From an uncultured Terriglobus sp. (lineage in GTDB: Bacteria > Acidobacteriota > Terriglobia > Terriglobales > Acidobacteriaceae), in assembly GCA_937871605.1 (NCBI GenBank), contig CALMRM010000113.1, positions 1 to 12,377 on the forward strand: 12,377 nt of DNA, given 5' to 3'. Made by a program: the position numbers and the translations under genes. Positions 1-6,020 of the stretch are shown piece by piece. The number at the start of each line of letters is the position of its first letter. Within the stretch, counting starts at the first letter, position 1. Under the pieces are notes generated by a model, which saw only the letters and a list, made by a program, of their open reading frames with translations, was not told the origin of the DNA and ran no database searches.

Positions 1-833
1 CTTCACCCCATCGCCGTAAATTCATCCGGACCCTAGGTATCGCCACCGCTGCTGTTGGAGCCCTTGCCACCACAAAGCAGGCCGACGCGCAAACCACGAC
101 CGAAGTGTCGGTCCTCAACTTTGCTCTCAACCTGGAGTACCTGGAGGCGGAGTTCTATACCTACGGTATTTACGGGTACGGCATTGAGCAGTTCAGCATT
201 GGCGTCAACGGTCAAGCGAACGGCTCGAATCCCTCTACCGGCGGTACAACGACCGGCGGCAAAAAAGTCACGTTCACCAACAGCCTGGTGTTCTCACAGC
301 CCATCCTGACACAGATCGGTTCGGACGAACGTGCGCACGTCGTTCTGCTGCGCAGCCTGCTCGGAAACCTCGCCATTGCCAAGCCGAACCTTAATCTGAA
401 CGCGCTCGGCTTGGGCTTTGGCAGCCAGAACGAGTTTCTGACGCTGTCCCGCATCTTCGAAGACATCGGCGTCTCCGCCTATGCGGGTGCGGCAGGTCTC
501 CTCACGACCTCGGCGGTCATTACCTACGCCGCGCGGATTCTGGCGGCAGAGGCCGAGCACGTGTCAACGGTGCGAACGCAGATTGCACGGTTGAACATTC
601 CGTCACCTGTTCTGGATGGCGCGGACATTGTGCCCCCACCGACGGGATCGCAGATTCAGTACCTTTCCATTAACCCTTCCAACGGTCTGCCGGCGGTGCG
701 CACACCCGGACAGGTGCTCTATCTTGCTTATGGCAACCAGGCGGGTGTCTCGTCGGGCGGATTCTTCCCCACTGGCGTCAACGGTGCCATTACCACCAGC
801 ACCGGCCCGGCGACTTCAGCCAACCTGAATTGA
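1..833 (+). CDS. Tat-exported ferritin-like domain protein (5' end outside window)
   Basis: The reading frame is open from the left edge (first full codon at 3) to the TGA at 831-833, so the start codon lies upstream. The first visible residues, SPHRRKFIRTLGIATAAVGA followed by a stretch ending ADAQ, form a twin-arginine signal (RR-K-F-I, hydrophobic core, A-x-A-like cleavage site), so the protein is probably exported folded. The mature part has the four-helix layout of the Ferritin_2 / DUF4439-like family. A helix contains NLEYLEAEFY, a second contains DERAHVVLLRSLLG, a third EDIGVSAYAG, and a fourth AAEAEHVSTVRTQIARL. The Glu and Glu-x-x-His positions are those expected of a ferritin-like di-metal site. 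A Gly/Ser/Thr-rich tail follows. Family knowledge: these are usually uncharacterised exported proteins, some related to desiccation-associated ones. The metal and reaction are not known. The family call is confident; the function is not. Confidence 0.85.
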   Translation, partial: SPHRRKFIRTLGIATAAVGALATTKQADAQTTTEVSVLNFALNLEYLEAEFYTYGIYGYGIEQFSIGVNGQANGSNPSTGGTTTGGKKVTFTNSLVFSQPILTQIGSDERAHVVLLRSLLGNLAIAKPNLNLNALGLGFGSQNEFLTLSRIFEDIGVSAYAGAAGLLTTSAVITYAARILAAEAEHVSTVRTQIARLNIPSPVLDGADIVPPPTGSQIQYLSINPSNGLPAVRTPGQVLYLAYGNQAGVSSGGFFPTGVNGAITTSTGPATSANLN

Positions 834-844
834 GGGGCATGAGG

Positions 845-888
845 AGAGGGGAGTCGCATGCTAACTCTGAGCCGCGACTCCCCTTCTC
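845..888 (+). terminator. Strong hairpin after the ferritin-like gene
   Basis: GGGGAGTCGC at 848-857 pairs perfectly with GCGACTCCCC at 874-883 across a 16-nt loop, and partial pairing continues outward (AGA with TTCT). It begins 14 bases after the stop codon, as a terminator would. A uridine tract is missing (TTCTCACTC follows), so it is either a weak intrinsic terminator or a 3' stability hairpin. It lies directly before the truncated nth remnant. Confidence 0.6.
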
Positions 889-896
889 ACTCAATC

Positions 897-1165
897 TCTC
901 CGCCTGGTACCACCACGCCAGCGGCGTGGTGGTGGACACGCACGTCCTGCGCCTGAGCCGCCGCCTGGAACTGCCCACCAATGAAGACCCGGTCAAGGTC
1001 GAGCGCGACCTGATGAGCCTCATCCCGCAGGACCGCTGGATCGACTTCGCGCACCAACTCATCCACCACGGCCGCCAAATCTGCGATGCCCGCAAACCCA
1101 AATGCGCCGACTGCTCCCTCGAAACCCTCTGCAACTCCGGCGACAAGACGTGGAGTTCGCATTGA
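897..1165 (+). pseudogene. nth: Endonuclease III (nth) remnant, C-terminal third only
   Basis: From about 897 the frame encodes SAWYHHASGVVVDTHVLRLS, then a segment ending QLIHHGRQICDARKPKC and ADCSLETLCNSGDKTWSSH, with TGA at 1163-1165. This is the C-terminal part of endonuclease III, the DNA glycosylase/AP lyase of base excision repair. The catalytic Asp in VDTH is present, and the [4Fe-4S] ligand pattern C-x6-C-x2-C-x5-C is intact. The N-terminal half is absent, including the helix-hairpin-helix and the catalytic Lys of the G-V-x-R-K-T-A segment. Homology stops at about 897, only 13 bases after the preceding hairpin, and no convincing start codon or ribosome binding site serves it. An in-frame ATG at 830-841 would add only unrelated residues read through the hairpin. 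I therefore call it a truncated, non-functional relic, probably left by a deletion or recombination. A translated iron-sulfur domain is possible but unlikely. Confidence 0.8.
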
Positions 1166-1315
1166 CCACCTTTACTTCTGCTCCTCGGCCAGCCTGCAAC
1201 AGGTAGCTAAGCGAGAGTAAGTGAAGATTAGCCGACTTATAAGGACTACCGAGCACCCGATTGAGTTCCGGCGGCCGGCAGATCGCGGAGAATGGTTTGT
1301 CGTAATGAGTTTCGT
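1166..1315. other. Intergenic, no recognised feature
   Basis: This gap between the nth relic and the small zinc-finger gene becomes less GC-rich than the flanks. A TATAAG-like -10 candidate lies near 1237, but I see no matching -35 element, so I do not call a promoter. Confidence 0.4.
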
Positions 1316-1324
1316 GAGGAGGAG
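1316..1324 (+). promoter_or_regulatory. Ribosome binding site of the zinc-finger gene
   Basis: GAGGAGGAG lies 7 bases before the ATG at 1332. It is close to an ideal Shine-Dalgarno sequence and fixes the start of an otherwise unrecognised small gene. Confidence 0.75.
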
Positions 1325-1331
1325 TCTCTAG

Positions 1332-1592
1332 ATGCCAGCCAATAAAGTCCCACCGCTCACTGTCGAAGAAAGAGAGCTTCAGGAGAGCGGCTTTTACCAA
1401 TGTCCGACCTGTGCACTGATTTGGTTTGGTAAAGACGACATTCGGCAGTGCCCAAATGGCCATGGTGGTCGTCGTCATGTTGAGGTCCTTTGCAGGACTT
1501 GCGATGACTTTATTCCCGTTTCACGATTCGCGTCACATCTGACAAGCGCAGATCATCTTGCCAGCGTCGAAAGGCGTATTCCGAAAGCATGA
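1332..1592 (+). CDS. Small orphan protein with two zinc-finger-like modules
   Basis: This is an 86-residue protein with a strong Shine-Dalgarno sequence and a clear TGA stop. I do not recognise the family. Two metal-binding patterns are visible. Residues about 24-43 hold C-x2-C-x12-C-x3-H (CPTC ... CPNGH), like a zinc ribbon. Residues about 54-75 hold C-x2-C-x11-H-x5-H (CRTC ... HLTSADH), which resembles a U1/matrin-type C2H2 finger. No signal peptide or membrane segment is seen, so it should be cytoplasmic and may bind nucleic acid; that is inference from the finger type only. It lies in the lower-GC segment, convergent with the SEC-C nuclease-like gene, and may be acquired DNA. Confidence that it is a real gene is fairly high; the function is open. 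Confidence 0.7.
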   Translation: MPANKVPPLTVEERELQESGFYQCPTCALIWFGKDDIRQCPNGHGGRRHVEVLCRTCDDFIPVSRFASHLTSADHLASVERRIPKA

Positions 1593-1620
1593 AGCGAGTA
1601 ATCGCCAAAGACAAGTCGAA

Positions 1621-1636
1621 TGGTCAGTACTGACCA
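1621..1636. repeat. Perfect 16-bp palindrome between convergent genes
   Basis: TGGTCAGTACTGACCA equals its own reverse complement with no spacer. It lies 29 bases past the stop of the zinc-finger gene and about 75 bases before the stop of the convergent SEC-C gene. With no loop and no T-tract it fits a dimeric protein-binding site better than a terminator, but that is inference. Confidence 0.6.
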
Positions 1637-1710
1637 GGCCTCGATAGACCAATAAACAATTAAGCCAATCTCCAATTTGTGGACCGGCGGTCGGACGACA
1701 GCGCTCCCAA

Positions 1711-3066
1711 TCAACGAAGTGCAAAGACGGCGTGGATAGAAGAGCCTTGTTCGATATAGGTACAAATCATGTGCGCATCCACGCGCGATAAACCAGCATC
1801 TTCTAGAAACTCATGCAACTGGCTTGGAGCTTGAGGACGGTCCTTGTCTTCGACCGAGAAAACCTGCGAGATCGGTGTGCCTTCACGTAACACTCGAACG
1901 TCTGATCCCGTAACCTCTAGGTCGTAGCGCGTCTTAGGCCACGGGTTCGGAGGAGTTAGTAAAGGATCTTCGTATTCTGTACTGAAAACGTTCGGAACGT
2001 TGCCATAGCGTTCAGCCGCCGTATGGAGGCTCCTGAGTGCCAAAGGATGGACGGTCTGCGGTTGTGGTACGACTGAGAGAAGATGTTGTTCTGGGTTTGG
2101 CTGTTCAAGCGCATAGTGGTGTGGATGATTGCTGAAGATGATCATTGCGTATGGGTCGGTACCATTGTGTTGCTCCTTAACCCTATCCAGAAGAGCGAGC
2201 ATCGGACGAGAGAATTCATCTCTGCTTTGGCGTCCTAGGATTCTATCTGCCCATTTGAACGGGAGGTTCGTGTCGATGAAGATCACGAGTGGCTCACTCG
2301 TCTGTTTCGCCACGGCGCTGTTGATGAGTGGTCCTAAACGGAAGTTGGGTTTGATCTCAGGAGTGCCCGGAACTCCGAGGACGCCCTGCCGATATCGGCT
2401 CTTGGCCTCGATTGACAAGCGTTGACCGGTCAGTTCATGGCGAGCAGTAAACTCGGCGTGTTTTGTACGCCCATCCTTCTCATCTTCATGTTCGACCTTG
2501 AAGCCAGCTCGGTAGCAGGTCGCTTCAGCGAATAACTCGTGGCGCGCGCCTTGAAATAGCTCTCGGTTCTTTAGCCGCTGAAGCCACTCTTCGTCAATGC
2601 CGCCGTTATCATCCACGATATACAAGTCATAGGCGAAACAGTTAAAGGCCGCGAGCGCCCCAGTGATCAAGCCAATCCGACTTCCGTCGGGTTGGGCGGG
2701 TTGAGCGTTCATGTAGCAAGCAGCCTGCGTCCTCCATGTAATGACAGGGTGGCGTTCCTCTTCTGGCTTGGCGCCTTCCGCCTTACACCAGTCAACTCCA
2801 AGGATTTCTACCACGTAATCGCGTAAGAAATCCGAAAAGAATTTCCATTTGTCGGAACTGTATAGCCGACCGCCTACAGCAACCACTCGTTTACCAAACG
2901 CAACGGTGGAGATTTGCGGTCGCACGAGGCCGAATCGCTGAACACTCTCTTGCTCTTTGCGCCCCTTTTCTTCGAAAAGAGCCGCCGCCTTCTCGCGTAG
3001 ACCCGGTGGAACCTCTCCCCAAGAAATGCCGTCTTTCGAAGCCATCATTCTTGGCTGTAATCGCAT
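1711..3066 (-). CDS. SEC-C-family nuclease-like protein, main part (frameshifted from its N-terminal SEC-C motif)
   Basis: This 451-codon frame runs from ATG 3066 to the stop at 1711. It belongs to a family of uncharacterised SEC-C proteins, recalled from the segments RFGLVRPQIS, FQGARHELFAEATCYRAGF and KHAEFTARHELTGQRLSIEA. In numbering from ATG 3066, Glu177, Glu205 and the E-A-K triplet at 220-222 are arranged like the core of a PD-(D/E)XK restriction-type nuclease (helix-borne acid, acidic strand, E-x-K strand). A later strand VIFIDTNLP and a C-terminal helical part complete it. No signal peptide is seen. The ATG has no ribosome binding site and lies just past a one-base lesion: adding one A in the run at 3077-3080 joins ...CGSGLKFKKCC to this frame, which is the complete SEC-C motif. 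So this is probably the main body of one longer gene. Its lower G+C suggests transfer. Nuclease activity is predicted, not shown. Confidence 0.75.
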   Translation of the reverse strand: MRLQPRMMASKDGISWGEVPPGLREKAAALFEEKGRKEQESVQRFGLVRPQISTVAFGKRVVAVGGRLYSSDKWKFFSDFLRDYVVEILGVDWCKAEGAKPEEERHPVITWRTQAACYMNAQPAQPDGSRIGLITGALAAFNCFAYDLYIVDDNGGIDEEWLQRLKNRELFQGARHELFAEATCYRAGFKVEHEDEKDGRTKHAEFTARHELTGQRLSIEAKSRYRQGVLGVPGTPEIKPNFRLGPLINSAVAKQTSEPLVIFIDTNLPFKWADRILGRQSRDEFSRPMLALLDRVKEQHNGTDPYAMIIFSNHPHHYALEQPNPEQHLLSVVPQPQTVHPLALRSLHTAAERYGNVPNVFSTEYEDPLLTPPNPWPKTRYDLEVTGSDVRVLREGTPISQVFSVEDKDRPQAPSQLHEFLEDAGLSRVDAHMICTYIEQGSSIHAVFALR

Positions 3067-3242
3067 AAGGCAGCACTTTTAAATTTTAGGCCACTTCCGC
3101 AGAAACAGCGATCATTACGCCCAATCTCAGGTGCTTTAGAGTCGGCGCTATTGAATGTTCGTTTCGAGATGTGACCTTGCTTAGCAAAAGCATAGCCCGA
3201 TTCGCCCTCTCTTATTGACAAGCGCAATGCGATGCTGAGCAC
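3045..3242 (-). pseudogene. N-terminal SEC-C fragment of the same gene, cut by a one-base frameshift
   Basis: This minus-strand frame ends in GRNDRCFCGSGLKFK followed by SAALCDYSQE and a stop at 3045-3047. The SEC-C zinc motif (C-x-C-x8-C-C, normally GRNDPCPCGSGKKYKKCC) is present up to its first two cysteines at residues 46 and 48, then breaks. The minus-strand bases at the break read TTT AAAA GTGCTGC; one more A gives TTT AAA AAG TGC TGC, restoring K-C-C and leading straight into the downstream frame. The start is uncertain: the GTG at 3242 has no good ribosome binding site, and in-frame TTG codons follow it. Family knowledge: SEC-C motifs are small zinc-binding tails or heads found on SecA and on many unrelated proteins. 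Confidence 0.75.
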
Positions 3243-3324
3243 TCATCGAGGCAGAGAATTGCAACCCTTAACGCTGCACAATGGGTTCCGCTTGAAGACG
3301 CTGCAGTAGTGCCGGTAATGGTGC

Positions 3325-3627
3325 TCAGTGAGTCATGGCGTAGAGGACGTAGTTGACGCCGATTTTTGTGCCCATGGTAGAGAATTTAGCGGGGTAGCGG
3401 GGTTCGTCGAGGAACTCCCAGCTGTCGCCCAGGTCGCTGTTGAGGGAGAAGGCGACCATGATGCGGCCGTGGTCGTCGTAAATACCCTTCCAGTGGGCGA
3501 CGTAGCCGTCCTTTTTGTGGCCGTTGTTCAGGTGTTCGGCACCGGGGACCTGGATGCGGTCGTCCAGATCGAAGAGCATGTGGAAAATGGGGTCGCTGTC
3601 TGGGATGTCGACAAGCTCGCGGTCGGG
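3325..3627 (-). pseudogene. DUF4159 protein, C-terminal part after a frameshift
   Basis: From the break at 3625-3627 the frame encodes DRELVDIPDSDPIFHMLFDL, then GIYDDHGRIMVAFSLNSDLG and a segment ending GTKIGVNYVLYAMTH, with TGA at 3325-3327. This is the highly conserved C-terminal part of DUF4159 proteins. It continues the frame that begins at 4157, but one nucleotide is missing in a G run (plus strand GGG at 3625-3627; GGGG would restore TTC CCC GAC CGC). An in-frame ATG at 3579 could start a short independent peptide, but it has no ribosome binding site. Confidence 0.75.
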
Positions 3628-4157
3628 AACACCTGCTTCATGGTGTGCTCGAAATACGCCTGCTCCTGCGAGCCATGGCAGTCATCGGCCATGAAAAATC
3701 CGCCGCGCAAGAGGTAGTCCCGCAGCTTGGCGACCTGCTTATCGGTCAGCCCCCACTCGCCCACCTGCACGGCGTAGAGCCAGGGCCAGTTATAGATTTC
3801 GTCGCCGTCGTCCAGGCTTACAGACTGCTCGACCGAGCGGGCGTCCGCGCGGGTAAGGCGGTGAACGGCGTTGGCCAGGGCGCGGTCGGCGCGGGGATAG
3901 TCCTGCGTCCACAGTGACAGACCCTCCTGCCAGGGGCCGTCGAAACGTCCTGCATAGCCATCCAGCGGGCCGGGCGGGTACATGAGCCGGGCAAAGGTCC
4001 ATTCACCCGGCTTCTGCCAGTCCGCGGGCATGGGCATCATGCCGTACTCGACCGACGGGTACTCGCGAAAGGCGCGTTGCGCGTACAAAGCCCCGGCCAG
4101 CACCGCTGCCAATACGCCCACCCACGCTGCCGCTCGTCGTCGCAAACCTACCCTCAA
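3528..4157 (-). pseudogene. DUF4159 domain protein, N-terminal part (frameshifted gene)
   Basis: The frame starts at TTG 4157 (no ATG nearby and no clear ribosome binding site, so the start is uncertain). It begins with basic residues (MRVGLRRR) and a single hydrophobic segment of about 15 residues ending YAQ, a membrane anchor or signal peptide. Residues about 36-170 match DUF4159: EYGMMPMPADWQ, GEWTFARLMYPPGP, DEIYNWPWLYAVQVGEW, and LRDYLLRGGFFMADDCHGS. After MKQVFP the frame becomes a Ser/Thr-rich sequence unlike the family and stops at 3528. The true continuation lies one frame over, from 3627 to 3325. With one added base the product would be about 277 residues, a normal length. The family is exported or membrane-bound; its role is unknown to me. 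It is the last gene of a minus-strand run, 114 bases after the third paralog. The frameshift is either real or a homopolymer error. Confidence 0.8.
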
Positions 4158-4226
4158 GCCGTTAGACGGTGCAAGCGAGCGAGTCGGCCAGCCCTGCGCT
4201 CACATCCTGAACGCAAGCACGCAAAT

Positions 4227-4246
4227 GGGGCAGCCAGAGCTGCCCC
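4227..4246 (-). terminator. Perfect hairpin downstream of the third paralog
   Basis: GGGGCAG at 4227-4233 pairs with CTGCCCC at 4240-4246 across a 6-nt loop. It lies 26 bases after the stop of the minus-strand gene at 4272 and before the DUF4159 start, so it may end or attenuate transcription. On the minus strand it is followed only by ATTTGCG, so the T-tract is weak. It may also belong to the same palindromic repeat class as the arrays near pal. Confidence 0.5.
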
Positions 4247-4271
4247 ACTACTAGGTGTATGGGCTGCCTGC

Positions 4272-5090
4272 TTACATGCCCGGCGCGGGTGGTGCACCCT
4301 CCGGGGAGGGTGGCACATGGCCACCGCGCGGACCCCCACCGTGGCGGCCACCGGCGTGCTCCGTTGCCTGTTTCACGGTGTAGCCAGAGGGCACGGCAAA
4401 CAGCGCAGGGTCTGGCTCTGCCCGGTTCAAGCCTGAGACAGCCATGGTGCGCGTGCCGTGAAAGGGATCGTTACCGGACTGTGTGAGCTCGATCTTGAGG
4501 TCAGTCGACATCCACCGCTCGTTTGTGGACACCAGGGCTGTGGCATTGCCCATGGAGCCTGCGGGGATGGTGCGGGTCACGCGCGTTCCGCTGGCCACAT
4601 CGCCGTCAATGGTCTTGGAACCGAGGTCCGTCTTGACGGCGTTCTTGTCCTCACGCGGTCCGCGAGTAGCGTCTGTGCTGGACGGCGCTGCCGTGCCGGT
4701 GGGCGGGGCAGGCGGCGTGCGGAGCGCGCGAACCACCGCCGTCTTCTCGTCCGGGTGCAGTTGCGTCACTGTCTTCGCTACCGGGTCAAAGATGGTGATG
4801 GAGGTGTGCGCGGGTTCGTCGCCATGAGCTGGGAACGTCACCTCTTCGCGCGTGCGGCCCATGCTGTCGCGGCTTGCTGTGCGGGTGTCGGTACGGGTCA
4901 GCACGGTGCCGTCCTGCAGCTTCTCCGTTGAGGTGCTGGTAAAGGTCGCCGAGTACGGCGCGTTGGTCACGGGCGTGCGCATGGGGCCATAGCCGCCAGG
5001 GCCGTGCTCCATGGGGCCACCAGGACCCTGTGCCAGGATGGGCAGCGCGGTCAGCACAAGAGCGGTAGCGGAAAGCAGGGAACGCGTCAT
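4272..5090 (-). CDS. Exported protein of the tandem paralog family, third copy (no Cys pair, Gly/Pro/His-rich ends)
   Basis: A 272-residue protein from ATG 5090, chosen because GAGGTG lies 9 bases upstream and the sequence then opens with the signal peptide MTRSLLSATALVLTALPILA. An ATG 23 codons earlier would bury the signal. The mature protein starts Gly/Pro-rich (QGPGGPMEHGPGGYGPM). It then follows the family scheme: TSTEKLQDGTVLTRTDTRT, RDSMGRTREEV, FDPVAKTVTQLHP, a variable Pro/Thr/Asp linker (about 135-160), TRVTRTIPAGSMGNATALV, NERWMSTDL, and NRAEPDPALFAVPSGY. It ends in a Gly/His/Pro tail. Where the two upstream copies carry paired cysteines, this one has Ser/Gly and Trp. It is an exported or periplasmic protein of a family common in acidobacteria, without a known activity. 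It lies 96 bases downstream of the second copy. Confidence 0.8.
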   Translation of the reverse strand: MTRSLLSATALVLTALPILAQGPGGPMEHGPGGYGPMRTPVTNAPYSATFTSTSTEKLQDGTVLTRTDTRTASRDSMGRTREEVTFPAHGDEPAHTSITIFDPVAKTVTQLHPDEKTAVVRALRTPPAPPTGTAAPSSTDATRGPREDKNAVKTDLGSKTIDGDVASGTRVTRTIPAGSMGNATALVSTNERWMSTDLKIELTQSGNDPFHGTRTMAVSGLNRAEPDPALFAVPSGYTVKQATEHAGGRHGGGPRGGHVPPSPEGAPPAPGM

Positions 5091-5186
5091 ACAGCAGCAC
5101 CTCAGAGTGAAAGTCTCGTACCAATAGAGACGGGCCTTGTAAGAGAAAGTGGCGACCATGGCCCGGGTATTTTCTACAGCGGCTGC

Positions 5187-5942
5187 TCAGGGCGTCTGCG
5201 ACCGTTCGGCGTAGTCAGCCGGCGGATGGAACAGCATAGGGTCGGGCTCGCCGCGTGTGATGGATTGCACAGTAAGGGTACGCGTTCCGCTACGCGGGTC
5301 ATTCACCACCTCGCGCAGAGCCCGGCCAAACTCGTGTGACATGCAGCGCTCGGTGGTAGTGGTCACGGGGCGATCGTTCCCGAAGGAACCGGGCGGGTAG
5401 ACGACCGTGATACGCGAAGCCTCACAGGACGCGCCCAATAGCTGCTGCGTGCCCAGATTTTTCAGGGTGTGGGTCGGTCTTGGGCGCTCTGCGGTCTGCT
5501 CCTGCGGAGCGACGGGCGCGTGATGCAACTGCGGCAGCGGCGGGTCGTCTCCTGCTTGGTGCACGGGCTGCCGCATTGGCATGCGCTCGGCGAGTACATC
5601 CTGGTCGATCGAGGTGAACTGGCGCGGCGCGGTGCTGCTGCCGCCGGTCTGCCAGTGCAGGGTAAAGCGGGCCACCGGGTCCTGCACCGTGACCAGAGAC
5701 CTGGGTGCGCCGCCGCTCTGCCCGCCGAGTTGCACGTCATGGTCCGTCCGGGTGCGGCCCTCGCTGTCGCGGTAGAACTGCTCATGCGTCACGTTGGTGA
5801 TGTGGGTGCCGTCGGCCAGGGTGTGGGGCTGGGTGCGCTCGAAGACCATGCTGACGGGATTGCCGGTGCTGGCACCCATGCCGGTAGAAATCTGTGCGGC
5901 GCAGGGTGAGGTCAGGAGGAGCAGGAGGACTACGGGACGCAT
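5187..5942 (-). CDS. Exported protein of the tandem paralog family, second copy
   Basis: A 251-residue protein from ATG 5942. I prefer this start to the one 20 codons earlier because the signal peptide MRPVVLLLLLTSPCAAQ begins here and a promoter-like motif lies 21 bases upstream. Shared family segments in order: NPVSMVFERTQPHTLADGTH, ITNVTHEQFYRDSEGRTRTD, VQDPVARFTLHWQTGG, a variable Pro/His/Gln-rich middle, LGTQQLLGASCEASRITVVY, PPGSFGNDRPVTTTTERCMS, HEFGRALREVVNDPRSGTRT and RGEPDPMLFHPPADY. Two cysteines (SCEAS, ERCMS) lie at the same places in the first copy and probably form a disulfide after export. Function unknown. Its stop is 96 bases before the next copy, so the two could be cotranscribed. 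Confidence 0.82.
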   Translation of the reverse strand: MRPVVLLLLLTSPCAAQISTGMGASTGNPVSMVFERTQPHTLADGTHITNVTHEQFYRDSEGRTRTDHDVQLGGQSGGAPRSLVTVQDPVARFTLHWQTGGSSTAPRQFTSIDQDVLAERMPMRQPVHQAGDDPPLPQLHHAPVAPQEQTAERPRPTHTLKNLGTQQLLGASCEASRITVVYPPGSFGNDRPVTTTTERCMSHEFGRALREVVNDPRSGTRTLTVQSITRGEPDPMLFHPPADYAERSQTP

Positions 5943-5963
5943 GTAAGGTTCGCTCCGGGCATT

Positions 5964-5981
5964 ACGCCGGAAGTGTAGCAC
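5964..5981 (-). promoter_or_regulatory. Promoter-like motif of the second paralog (extended -10)
   Basis: On the minus strand, GTGCTACACTTCCGGCGT holds a TGC-TACACT extended -10 element (hexamer 5977-5972), with a predicted transcription start about 20 bases before ATG 5942. The same 18-base block, with one difference, stands at the same distance before the first paralog. The -35 region is poor, as is usual with an extended -10. Confidence 0.45.
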
Positions 5982-6020
5982 CGGCAAGGGCCAGTTATTC
6001 ACCGGCCTCGAATCGAGATT

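Noticed and set aside
1059..1478. Minus-strand frame of 139 codons
   Set aside because: It is antisense to the nth relic and the zinc-finger gene, whose homology or metal motifs and ribosome binding site are on the plus strand. It matches no family I know.
3070..3090. Programmed -1 ribosomal frameshift in the SEC-C gene
   Set aside because: The codons CTA AAA TTT AAA AGT do not form an X-XXY-YYZ heptamer that re-pairs after slipping, and four A are few for transcriptional slippage. A plain indel is simpler.
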